Shown here: piece by piece, positions 54,880 to 64,000 of the stretch
Layout of the letters: the number at the start of each line of letters is the position of its first letter
Numbering within the stretch: position 1 is the stretch's first letter
Assembly: GCA_016271365.2 (NCBI GenBank)
Contig: CM057456.1
Location: forward strand, 1,391,547,501-1,391,611,500
Reading direction: 5' to 3'
Source of the DNA: Neoceratodus forsteri
Lineage: Eukaryota > Chordata > Ceratodontiformes > Ceratodontidae
Length of the DNA: 64,000 nt
The notes under the pieces: generated by a model
Databases searched by the model: none
What the model saw: only the letters and a program-made list of their open reading frames with translations
Told to the model about the DNA's origin: nothing
Program-made: the position numbers and the translations under genes

Positions 54880-55800
54880 GTGGATTCACCACCACACCAA
54901 AACCCCCTCGGAGGACAGCTACATCACTTCTTGCCACGTTGGTCTGCTTTTACAATGGTCAAGTGAGTGTTGTATGTAGTGCAAAGAGGATTGCCTCTGG
55001 ACTTCGAGGCTCTCCCGCCTTACTACCACCATGTGCCTCAGGAGTCTAAGGTGTCACAGGAGGTGCTATCTGCCCTGTGGGAGGACATTGCTCAACTCCT
55101 TGCAAATGATACAATAGCCCATGTCCTGGATGCCCTGGCTAGTTGGGGTTATGTGTCTAGATACTTTCTGGTCCCAAAATGGATGGCGGGCTGGTGCCCC
55201 ATTTTTAAATCTGCATAATCTGAGCCAGTTCATGCAGAAACGCAAGTTCTGGATGGTCAATCTGACTCAGATTATCCCATCACTGGAGCAGGACATGTGG
55301 TTCTGCTCCCCTAGACCTCCAGGATATATTTTTCTGCATTCCCTTCCATCCATCCCATCACCAGTACCTCCAATTCCAAACAGAAGGGGTTGTGTACCTG
55401 TGAGAGTTAATGCCTTTTGGCTTCTCCTCAGCTTTCAGGGCCTTCACCAAATGCATGGCTGTAGTGGTGGCCCACCTGCAGCACCTTGGGGTCTGAGTGT
55501 ACTCCTGCCTGGATGACTGGCTGTTAGCTGGTCCATCCAGAGAAGCCGTGGAAAGGTCCAGAGATCTGGCTCTCCAGACTTGGTGAGACCTGGGCCTGTT
55601 GTTCAACCTGGACAAGTTCCAGCTGGTACCGAAACAGGTGATCAAATTCATTGCTGAAGAGCTAGAATCCTTGGGGGCTGAGATCTGCCCCCCTAAGGAC
55701 TGGGCACTGGATCTTGCCTCCTTTTGCCTGATCATTTCAGATTGGGCTCTCACGCCCTGCCTGGGATTTCCTAAGGCTGCTGGGGTGCATGGTGTCTTGC
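54880..55800 (+). pseudogene. DIRS E reverse transcriptase
   Basis: QRGLPLDFEALPP and YHHVPQESKVSQEVLSALWE, YVSRYFLVPKWMAGW, TQIIPSLEQDMWFC, then over shifts the FTKCMAVVVAHL block and SCLDDWLLAGPSREAVERS (about 55,505), where YLDD is CLDD. LFNLDKFQLVPKQVIKF follows. Four or more shifts. Confidence 0.8.
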
Positions 55801-55819
55801 ACCAGCATGGTTTATTGGA

Positions 55820-57540
55820 CCCACTAGCAGATGCACCACCTCCAGTGGGAGCTGGGCTGTCAGTGGGCCCAGCACCTAAGCCACTTGGACCAGCTGGTCT
55901 TAGTGACCCAGCCAATGTGGGATGCTATACAGTGGTGGCTGATACCGGAATACCTGGAAGAAGGAATCCCATTTGTCCTTCCAGAACTGGCCGTCATGCT
56001 CATGATGGATGTTTCTCTGGCATGGTGGTGACTGCACCTGGGAGACCACCCAACTCACTGGTTCTGGTCATGCTGGGAGTCCTGTCACCACATAAACCTG
56101 CTGGAGCTCTGTGCAGTGCATCTGGGTCTGTCGACATTCGCTTTGCTATTTTGGAGTCAGATCGTGCAGGTCTGTGACAGAGTTGAATAAGGCCCTGTCC
56201 CATTTGTTATGCAGAAAGAGTTAAATGCACAGATATGTTCTATCTTCTCCTTTCCTGTCTCTTGTCTGTCTGGTTGTGCAACCAAATGTTCTTGCGAGAC
56301 CTAGAAACTGATCACTCTTGACAATCTCACGATTCTCTACCTGTCACTATCTCTCAGCTTTTACTTTCTGTTTCTGTCGTTTTTTCCCCCTTGCGTATCT
56401 GCAGTTAGAAAAATATATGTGGATCTTTGTGTGAAACTGCAAGTGATTCTGGGATCCCTTTGAAATTATATATAGTTACACTGTTGAAATGATTGCAAAA
56501 AGCTATTTGGAACTCAGGGGGTTAACCTGAGGTGCAGTTTAAGCTCCTCTCAGGCTTGTTTGCAAACTCTTTTGCAAAGCTGTCAGCAGGAGGCCAGCTT
56601 GGGACATTGTTCTGTTTGCAAGCCTGCTCTGCAAAGAAGCTGACAAGAACTCTGAGACATTTTGTGAGAAACAGGATGTCTCCTTAATGAGCTCAGGATG
56701 AAAAAGTTAATTGTCTGCCAAAGTCTTGTTATAATAAGAGCAGCAGTCTTTGCTGGGCAGAGACTGAAACTTGGAATTAGAGATACCCTCAGATGAAGGA
56801 CATTGTTTTCTCTGTTTGTACTGCCTTTTTGAATAGTTATTCTGAACATTTTTTTGTTTTTTTATTGTACTGTTACTGATAATAAAACGCTACTTGCAAA
56901 TTTTATAACTGCTCATGGTTTTACTATGCTTCCTGACCTATGCCCCGGTGACAAGGTCCAGATGGACAACGCTATGACCATATTCTACCTGAACAGGCAG
57001 GACAGTATACACTCCCTTTCCTTGTGTTGGTAAGCCATCTACACCTGGACCCCTGTGCACAGCCTGGGTGCTGCTCTCTTGACAATCCACATTGCAGGAG
57101 AGAACAGTCAACTGGTGAACACTCTCAGCCAGGTAGGAGAAACGTTGCACCAGTGGTCCCTGCATCAGGAAGTGGTGAACTACTTGTTCTCCCAATGGGG
57201 CACAACCTTGGTGGACCTGTTTGCCTGCTGGGAGAACACCAAACTGAGGCTGTTTCGTGCCTGACTCCCACAGTCTGGGACACTGCTGGTGGATGCCTTT
57301 GGGAGCCCCTGGACACCAGGCATTGTACATGCCTTCCCTCCCTTCTCCCTTGATCCATAAGGTGGTAGTTAAGGCCCAGGAGGACAAGGCGTGGATGATC
57401 CCAATAGCTCCAGATTGCCCATGGCAGTTCTGGTACCCGGATCTCCTCAGCATCAGAAGTAGACCTCAGTGGCGACTGCTTCTCTATTTGGATCTGCTGA
57501 CCAGACAACAGGGGAAGGTCCTGCACCTAGATCTTTGATC
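55820..57540 (+). pseudogene. DIRS E RNase H and methyltransferase-like region, split by LTR
   Basis: VTQPMWDAIQWWLIPEYLEE then LPELAVMLMMDVSLAWW (55,831-56,031) and INLLELCAVHLGL (about 56,095). A solo LTR interrupts I-V-Q-V (56,173-56,953). After it: VQMDNAMTIFYLNRQ, TLVDLFACWENTKLRLF, a stop, GSPWTPGIVHAFPPFSL and MIPIAPDCPWQFWYPDLLS. Block order equals that of B. Confidence 0.8.
56173..56953. mobile_element. Solo LTR, copy 2, in DIRS E RNase H
   Basis: 781 bp, TGTGACAGAGTTG to CCGGTGACA, with perfect 5-bp repeats AGGTC (56,168-56,172 and 56,954-56,958). It shares CTTTCCTGTCTCTT.TCTGTCTGG, GAGACCTAG, a TTGCAAA-rich 3' part and AATAAAA near the end (56,880) with the LTR at 41,762. Removing the LTR and one AGGTC restores a continuous DIRS reading (V-Q-V-Q-M-D-N). 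Confidence 0.93.
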
Positions 57541-58573
57541 CCTGCACTTCACAGCCTAGTTCCTGAGTGGCTAGAGTTCCAGGGGCTGGATCTCTCAGAG
57601 CATGTGTTCTGTTGTGGAGACCTGCAGGAAAGAGTTGACTTGCAGATACTATGCCTTTAAATGGAAGCAATTTTCTATTTGGTGTCAAAGCATGGGGCTG
57701 ATCCCTTGCCTGCCCTGTGGCTAGCATCCTGGACTACCTCTGATCCCTTTCGTAGCTGTAACTGTGGACGACATTCCTTAAGGTGCACCTGGAAGTCATC
57801 TCTGCTTACTGAGCACAGGCTGGTATGCAGACGGTAGCCCTGGAGACAGTGGTCAGGTGCTTTTTTCAGGGTCTGGACCACCTGTTTCCTCTGTGGCATG
57901 AACCACCTCCACCATGGGACTTACTGCTGGTATTGGCAGTGCTCATGGTCAAGTCTTTCAAGCCAGTCTACTGATGTGAGATGTCACACCTCTTGTGGAA
58001 AATGGCCTTCCATTTCTCCATTATGGGGAGGTCCAGTGTTCTCAGTGGAGTCTCCTTACTTGGTCTTCCACAAGGACAAAGTCATCCTTCACCCCAACCT
58101 GAAGTTCTTCCCGAAGGTGGATATTGGAGTTTCACCTAAATCAAGTGATTAACTTACCAGTGTATTTCATCAGCCGATCTTCAGAGGCTGACCACAGGCT
58201 CCATACCCTGGACCTGCAGAAGGCGCTGTCTTATTACATAGAGCGCATGGCTTGCCAGCTGTTTGTTACTTATACCGAAGCCACTCCTGGCGGTCTGGCA
58301 GGAAGGTGGAAGATTGCCAGGTAGCTAACATCCTGCTTCAACCTCTGCTATAAGTTGAGCGGTAGGGAGCCTCCCATAGGGCTTAGTCTTTTTTCACTGA
58401 CATGCCACAGCCTTGGTGGCTACTTCCAGGGATGTTCCTATCAAAGGAAATCTGCACAGCTGCTACGTGGAAGTCATGACACACCTTCATTTCCCACTAC
58501 TATATCAACCTTGAGTCACACTGGGATGCTGGTTTTGGGACCATGGTTTTCCGTTCTCTGTTCTGTAAGTAGG
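57541..58573 (+). pseudogene. DIRS E tyrosine recombinase
   Basis: VPEWLEFQGLDLSEHV (57,560), CYAFKWKQFSIWCQSMG, YWQCSWSSLSSQ frames, then SPYLVFHKDKVILHPNLKFF, MEFHLNQVINLPVYFISRSS, LHTLDLQKALSYYIERM, YKLSGREPPIGL and, in another frame, HTFISHYYINLE with the nucleophile Tyr. The HxxR box is lost (HSLGG). Heavily shifted. Confidence 0.78.
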
Positions 58574-58659
58574 GGTGCATGCCTTGCCCTCTCCTCCCAG
58601 AGAACTGCTTGGAGTCTGCCAGAGTGTGGATAGTGAACCTTATCCATGCCCCTAGAAAA

Positions 58660-61194
58660 AATTATTTTAATTAGTTTTTGTTTACCGGGTGGGTGTGCTA
58701 GCCATAGAAATTACTATTTTCAGACATGACCTGACAGGTTACAAGCAACATCGTACAGTCACAGATCTCAATATGGGATTACAATATCAAGGGTACAGTT
58801 TTGACAGTAACAGGTACAATTAATGGTTTACAACAGTAAGATGTAGCTTTTGACAGCAAGACAATTGGCTTACAATAGCAAGGATACATGTTCATAATAG
58901 AAAACATTGTTCGGCTAGAGTATGAGGTAGATAAATTATCACCTGGCATACAAGAAAGAAAAGTACAGTGCCAGGGCAAGTGCCTGCAGTAAAAAAACAA
59001 GGTCATAAGAGCTAGTAGCAATCAGCAGAACCATATTATAATTTGACAAAACCAAGCAGTGGTTGCTGTAGGTATGAGGTTTGTTCACAGTGGGAGAATT
59101 AGAGTGACAACAGTGAGGGATGTGCTAAGGAGGAGCAGAGCAAGGCGAGGTTAGGTGTCGAAATGAGCATAATTGAAGTGAGACCATGAGGAAGGGGAGA
59201 AGGAGACCCTAATCAGGTGATTGCAGTCACCAGTATTTCTATGGGGGATTAAAACTCATGCAAGGGGTAGGTTTACATAGGTAAGACCGATACATTTTCT
59301 TAAAAAGGGATTTGCTTGGAGCAGACCAAAGCCCTAGGGGAAGGGAGTTCCAGAATTTAAGAGCAGCACAGACAAACACACAGGTTCCCTTGGAGGTTTC
59401 ACATCTTGGAATGTGAAGAAGGGATTGATCAGTGGACTGTAAGCCATATGAAAATGACTGTGGGAGAAGGAGGGAGGCAAGTAATACTGGTACATTGGTT
59501 CTGATGTTATCCACAAGTGAGCCAAGGGAGAGAAGCCGATAGTGTGAGGGGGAGGCCAGTTTAAATCTGCATAAAGCTGGCACCTATGTTTAAGTCGCTG
59601 GGATGCCGAGGTGTAGTGACAGATGGTGTTATATGTAGTGTCCCATCTGTGTAAAGATGACTTGGAGGCATTATGTAGGTTACAGCTCTGTAAGTCAGAG
59701 AGGGAAGCAGAATACCTCTGACAATGGCTAGTCTAGCAGAAGGTGTCAGGATGTGACTAGTCTTATAGGCCAGCCCAGTTTTGGAGTTCACAGACTTACA
59801 TGTGGCCAAGATATGTTGGTCGGAGTCAAGGGACCCATCAAGTAGGACTCCAAGATATTTGAACGAGTGAACAGTCTTCAGTAGAGAACCATTGAGGCAG
59901 GAGATGCTAAGTTGACTTTGGGCTGTCCTAAGTTTAGCCACAGTACCAAAGACCATGGCCTGAGTTTTCCCCACATTAAGTAGGAGCTTGTGCCTGGAGA
60001 GCCAAAACTGAATATCATTTGAGCTATGGTACAGGACAAGGTCATCCACATAAAAGAGAGACAAGCAGTGAGGGATGTCCCGAGTAATGTAACTGATAAA
60101 AGTAGAAAAAGAAGGGCTCCAGGATGGAACCGTGGGGGTGGACACCTATGTTTATGGAAGCTGATCCAAACCGGCAGAGTTAAATTTCACAACTTGAGCT
60201 CTGTCAATGAGGTAACTATTAAACCAGAATACACATTGTGGTGAAAAGCTGAGAGATTGGAGATTAGAGAATAGGAGAGGATGGTCAACCAAATCAAAGG
60301 CTTTTGTGAGGTCAATGAATATAGCACCTGTTAGATGTCCAGAATCCATGGCACAGAGAACATCATTGGTAAACTTGAGTAGAGCAGTGGTGGTACTATG
60401 CCCTATGCAGAAATCATGTTGGTTGGGTGAGAGTAGTTTGCAGTTGGAGAGAGATTCAGTGGTTTGGGTGGCCACCAGTTTTTCCAGGATTTCGCCTAAA
60501 ACAGGTAGGATCGCAATAGGCCGATAATTCGAGATGTCTTTTTTTTGTCCCCTTTTTTGAATACGGGAGTGACTCTGGCAATTTTCCAAGTTCTAGGGAC
60601 ATAACTTTGACACAGGGGCAATGTAAAGATTCGCGCAAGAGGGGAGGCAATAAAAGGGGCAGCTGGTTTTAGGAGCCGTGGCTCAATACCGTCTGAGCCA
60701 GCACTGGTGTTGTCAGAGATTGAATTGAGCAGTTAAAGGACATCAGCTTTTGTGATGGCTTTAAAGTAGAAAGGAGGGTGGTCAGGCTTATTGTTGGTCT
60801 GCGTGAGGCAGGGGTTTAGTTGTGCATGGGGGAAGGTAGAGGTAAGGCTAGCAAGGTCAGTGAAGTGGGTGTTAAAAGAGTTTGCAGTGGTTTCCAGGTC
60901 GTTGCAATGCACGCCATTCAGGACCATATCATTACCAGGTTGTGATTTTTGGGTGCCCAGAAAGGTCTTTACATGTGACCAGAACTTTCTAGAGTCCCCT
61001 GCAGCATCCAGTAGGAGTTCCTTACATAGGTGCTCTTTGCGAGTCTAATTTGTCTCTTACAGGAGTTTCTCTGGGCTCTATAAATATTATAGTCAGACAT
61101 GAGACCAGAGCTTTTAAAGTGTCTCCAGCTTCTGTCCCTAGTCCGAAGTAGGGCAAGTAGGTCTTTATGAAGCCATTTTGTTTGCTGTCCTCAA
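58660..61194 (-). mobile_element. L2-like LINE 2, in the right end of DIRS E
   Basis: A 2.5 kb LINE copy on the minus strand between CCTAGAAAAA (58,651) and GAGGGGTTACTCGCC (61,210); in copy D these two sequences are adjacent. It contains RT from its N-terminal blocks to the C-terminal tail and a 3' UTR of about 570 bp, but no endonuclease, so it is 5'-truncated. It belongs to the same broad clade as LINE 1 (2.5-5.6 kb), but the two differ strongly in sequence. Confidence 0.85.
59239..61140 (-). pseudogene. LINE 2 reverse transcriptase
   Basis: From 60,927: LETTANSFNTHFTDLASLTS and FYFKAITKADVL. From 60,589: ISNYRPIAILPVLGEILEKL, NQHDFCIGHSTTTALLKF and GAIFIDLTKAFDLVDH (first catalytic Asp). 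From 60,145: CLSLFYVDDLVLYHSSNDI (catalytic VDD kept), LNVGKTQAMVFGT, FKYLGVLLDGSL and a thumb-like region. From 59,583: LASPSHYRLLSLGSLVDN, CAALKFWNSLPLGLWSA. Only three or four shifts in 600 residues, so it is better kept than its DIRS host. Confidence 0.88.
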
Positions 61195-61485
61195 ACACAC
61201 CAAGTAATAAGAGGGGTTACTCGCCTGTAATCGTTGTTCTCGGAGTGGTATGTGGTTCACACCTACACAGTCCACCCAGCCTTCCCAGGCAAGTGGTACA
61301 CAGATCCCTGCTTCCGGCATGCAAAGAACTGATGTCACAGGGCGGAGTTGGGGGATATACCACCCGGGTGGAGCTGAGCTAAAAGACATTTGGCCAGTCA
61401 GATCATTCCAGTGGCACTGCCAGAGTGTGGATGTGAACCATATACCACTCCTAGAACTATTGTAACAGGTGAGTAACCTGTGATT
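61195..61485 (+). repeat. Right inverted terminal repeat of DIRS E
   Basis: GGTTACTCGCCTGTAATCG, GGAGTGGTATGTGGTTCACA, TATACCACCCGGGTGGAGCTG, CCAGAGTGTGGATGTGAACC, CCTAGAACTATTGTAACAGG; inverted complement of 48,762-48,960 in its outer part. Confidence 0.82.
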
Positions 61486-61728
61486 TTTTTCATATTAAAG
61501 TCTTTGTCATTAGCAATATATTTTTTAATTGTTTAAATGGCTTTTGAGCAAATTTATTTTTTACTCCGTTTTTTTAGTTACATGTACCTTGAGTCATCTG
61601 GCTTGGCACCCCATATATTTTTTCTTTTGCTATAATTCTTGCTTACTCTTACTGCATCTGTACCTCGTACATGGACTGAACTGCAGAAAAAGATAAAACT
61701 GACTTCACTTTTACCTATTTCTCGTTTT
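61486..61728. other. AT-rich unassigned sequence
   Basis: No gene or element end recognised. It ends in the left target duplication of the following SINE. Confidence 0.5.
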
Positions 61729-62321
61729 CTTTTTTCAACTTATTTTCCCTTCAGTCATGGCTCCGTGGAGCCTCTCTCAGGCATCCTGCCTGCCTGAGCC
61801 CCCCCCAACCTGTGCCTCCTCTCCCCCCCTGCAGCCAGCACCCCCAGCTTAACCTCTCCAGGGTGGGCTGCCCCTCTTCATGGGCACTCTTACATGTCAG
61901 TTTCTGGCTGCTGGCCTAGGTGGAGGAACTGAAAGGCCAGGCGAGGTGGACCCGGCAGAGGGCATGGGGGACGGGTGCCATCGCCTACCCCACAGAGCCG
62001 GTGTTTTCCCTGTTCTGGTGGCTTCTCCCTCCCCCCCCTTGCTTGTGCACTCCTGATGCTGCAGTGCATGACAGCCCTGCCTGCATCAAGCACGCTGTAC
62101 ATTGTGCAGCCCATGCACTGCAGTGCTCCTGATCTCCACCAGGAGCTGCTGGTGTGCTGGGCTATCCCCCGCCCTCCCTCTGGGGGAGGAGAGCAGCCCT
62201 GCAGGCGCTCAATCCTCTCCCTGTCCCTGCCGGCACCTGAGCTCGCTCCCGAACTCGGGTCGCCGGCGTGGCGTGAGGTGTGGTGTCCAGCGCCTCAACC
62301 CTCAGCGCCACTGGGCCGGCT
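61729..62321 (-). mobile_element. SINE family 1, copy c
   Basis: About 590 bp, flanked by CTATTTCTCGTTTT (61,715-61,728) and CTATTTCTCATTTT (62,322-62,335), a 14-bp target duplication with one mismatch. On the minus strand the head is GCCGGCCCAGTGGCGCTGAGG with CGACCCGAGTTCGGGAG as B box. The tail is A-rich next to 61,729. The head is the clearest of the three copies. Confidence 0.82.
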
Positions 62322-62335
62322 CTATTTCTCATTTT

Positions 62336-62590
62336 AAGTCAATTATTAGTAGGTTGCTGTATAGGTGCTGTGATTGCTATAGGTGAATTTTATTAATTTT
62401 AGAGTTTATAGAGCTGTATACAGAAACCAACTACGTTTGTACTGTTCACATACTACATACTAAGAAGCCAGCAGAGTAGGCCCTATGGTCTGTCGCGTTT
62501 GTTATGTTCTGTTTTATGCCTGGATGCAGTTGTAAAAAAGAGTTTACTCTCAATTGCCTTGCAAAAAAATATTGATTGATTGATTGATAA
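62336..62590. other. Unassigned, ending in (ATTG)n
   Basis: At 62,463-62,496, AAGAAGCCAGCAGAGTAGGCCC..GGTCTGTCGCG resembles 62,608-62,642, the 3' end of the next LINE, so a second LINE 3' scrap may lie here. An ATTG repeat ends the stretch. Confidence 0.5.
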
Positions 62591-63840
62591 TTACATAAGG
62601 ACATATGAAGAAGCCAGCAGAAGAAAGCCATTTGGTCTGTCAAGTCTGCTCGTATTGCAGGGTCCACAGCTTGAGCTACTGTCCCTGCCCTCCCTCCCCA
62701 CTCCTCCCATCCTCCCTCCCCATGATCCTTACCTTCCCCCTATCTTTATCCCAGCCTCTCTTAAAGCTGCCCCCTGTCTTGAATGAGATGACCTCTTCTG
62801 GCAACACATTCCACGTGCCCACCACCCTCCCTGTGAAGAAGTGCTTCCTGACCTCCCTCCTAAACCTCCCACCCTCCAGCTTAAGACTGTTCCCCCTGAT
62901 GTTATGGTTTCCACTCAGCTTAAAGAAATTCTCCTTATCAACCTTATTTATCCCTTTCAAGTACTTGAAGGTCCCAATCATGTCCTCTCTCCCTCTCTCT
63001 CTCCCCTGTCTTCCAGGGAGTAGATGTGTTCAGTGCCTTCAACCTCTCCTCATATGCCTTACCCTGCTGACTCGCTACCATCTTTGTAGCCCTCCTCTGG
63101 ACCTTGTCCAGCAACTTAATGTCCTTTTTTGAGGTGTGGGCACCAATACTGAACTCCATACTCTAGATGCAGCCTTACCAGTGACCTGTATAAAGGCAGT
63201 ATAACCTCCTCTCTCGTACTACTGATCCCCCTAGATATGCATCCCAGCATCTTGTTTGCCTTTGCTGCTGCTTCTTGCACTGTGTGGAGTGCTTCAGGTC
63301 ACTAGTGATCATCACTCCCAGATCCTTCTTCTCTGATGCAGATACTCGGATTCTACCTAGGTAGTACTCTGTCCTGGGATTCTTGGCTCCAATATGTATA
63401 ACTTTGCATTTCTTGGTATTGAAGCCAAGCTGCCAGATTCTGAATCACCTCCCCAGCTTTTCCGGATCTTCCTGTAAGTCCTGTAGCCCTTCAGCAGTGT
63501 CCACTCTCCCACAGAGCTTGGTGTCATCCATGAATATCCATGAATAGGCACATTTTGCCCTTAATGTCATCCCCAGTGTCATTGATGAAGACATTGAACA
63601 ACACCGACCCCAGCAGCGAGCCCTGCGGGACCCCACTGATTACCTCTCTGGTGCCAGATAACTCTTCCTGCTAACAACCACCCTCTGGGTTCTGTTCCTC
63701 AGCCAGTTTTCCACCCATCGGGCCATCTTTTCCCCAACCCCGAGATCCACCAACTTCCTGATCAACCTTTTCTGGGGCACAGAGTCAAAGGCCTTGCTGA
63801 AATCAAGATAGAGAATGTCTACCGCTTGACCTCTGTCTGC
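62591..63840 (-). mobile_element. CR1-clade LINE, second family, 5'-truncated
   Basis: On the minus strand from 63,840: the RT block FSKAFDSVPQKRLIRKL, MARWVENWLRNRTQRVVV, then KCAYSWIFMDDTKLCGRVD (the ADD box is MDD), VQRRATKMVASQQGKAYEER (over shifts), FKYLKGINKVDKENFF, WNVLPEEVISFKT. The 3' end carries (ATTG)n on the + strand at 62,568-62,588. This resembles the CR1 in DIRS A in layout but is a distinct family: its 3' end uses ATTG repeats, not TCTATGTTTC. Confidence 0.82.
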
Positions 63841-64000
63841 TGTCTTCCATACTCCCTACATACATACATAAAGTCATATTCTACGTCTAAAAAAAAGCTG
63901 TATGGGGCAGAGATGGGATTTACATGGTTTTATGCATGAAAACATACAAACATTTCCACATTTTTTGAAATTTTAGTACCAGTGGAGTCATAGTATAAGT
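63841..64000. other. Unassigned end of window
   Basis: A short CATA repeat at 63,860-63,872 and AT-rich sequence. Nothing recognised. Confidence 0.5.

Larger units (their letters stand above)
48762..61485 (+). mobile_element. DIRS element E, old, with at least six nested insertions
   Basis: Left terminal repeat 48,762-48,960 (TTTTTAGGGCATGGATATGG, ATCCACACTCTGATAG, CTCCTCCCACCACCTGGG) and right 61,195-61,485 are inverted complements of one subfamily. Between them, in order: gag start, a LINE 3' end, a family 2 SINE, a CR1 3' end, 1.5 kb of unknown DNA, gag end, RT, RNase H split by a solo LTR, methyltransferase-like region, YR, the inner part of the right end, then an L2-like LINE. I read it as a single 5-6 kb element enlarged to 12.7 kb, because each coding block appears once and in order. 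Confidence 0.75.

Noticed and set aside
33295..64000. A further dynein exon downstream.
   Set aside because: I looked in the non-repeat gaps for the residues expected to follow (a V..HLSKLFDN-like start after an AG) and found none. A short exon could still be missed by eye.
1..64000. CRISPR array, bacterial operon, phage or plasmid origin.
   Set aside because: No evenly spaced short repeats, no ribosome binding sites before frames, spliced exons and eukaryotic retroelements throughout.

Overview
The window looks like intronic DNA from a large, repeat-bloated vertebrate genome. The only host gene sequence I can support is two short exons, 92 and 127 nt, of an axonemal dynein heavy chain gene of the DNAH9/11/17 type on the + strand (26,044-26,135 and 33,168-33,294). 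They join in frame across a 7.0 kb intron, with more than 26 kb upstream and 30 kb downstream and no other exon found. Giant introns plus abundant DIRS elements, CR1/L2-type LINEs and tRNA-headed SINEs suggest an amphibian (caecilian or salamander) or a lungfish; I cannot decide which from the sequence.

Most of the rest is mobile DNA inside mobile DNA. The backbone is a row of DIRS (tyrosine recombinase) retrotransposons, all on the + strand, each with inverted terminal repeats and some or all of gag, reverse transcriptase (RT), RNase H, a Dam-like methyltransferase region and tyrosine recombinase (YR). They are F (1.9-13.9 kb), A (13.9-23.8 kb), B (26.7-32.6 kb, filling most of the dynein intron), C' (36.5-37.6 kb), C (37.6-42.6 kb), D (42.9-48.0 kb) and E (48.8-61.5 kb). 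All are broken by stops and frameshifts. B, C and D are one younger-looking subfamily, A is a second, and E and F are old.

Other elements are nested in them. F holds an L2-like LINE with a 2A-like motif, itself hit by a SINE with a 13-bp target duplication, plus a second SINE, a CR1 scrap and a 3.0 kb LTR retrotransposon lacking pol. A holds a nearly full-length CR1 LINE whose ORF1 keeps an SGNH esterase domain. C and E each hold a solo LTR of one family, both with exact 5-bp target duplications that fall inside a DIRS codon string and so prove the insertion. E also holds a LINE 3' end, a SINE, a CR1 3' end and a second L2-like LINE.

The DIRS-free stretches carry a 539-bp fold-back element (24.6-25.1 kb), a possible small MITE beside the second exon, CR1 3' ends, simple repeats, and a few kb where I recognise nothing. 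I see no bacterial-type operon, CRISPR array, rRNA or intact tRNA gene, and no new cellular system. What is unusual is the depth of nesting and the uniform DIRS orientation.
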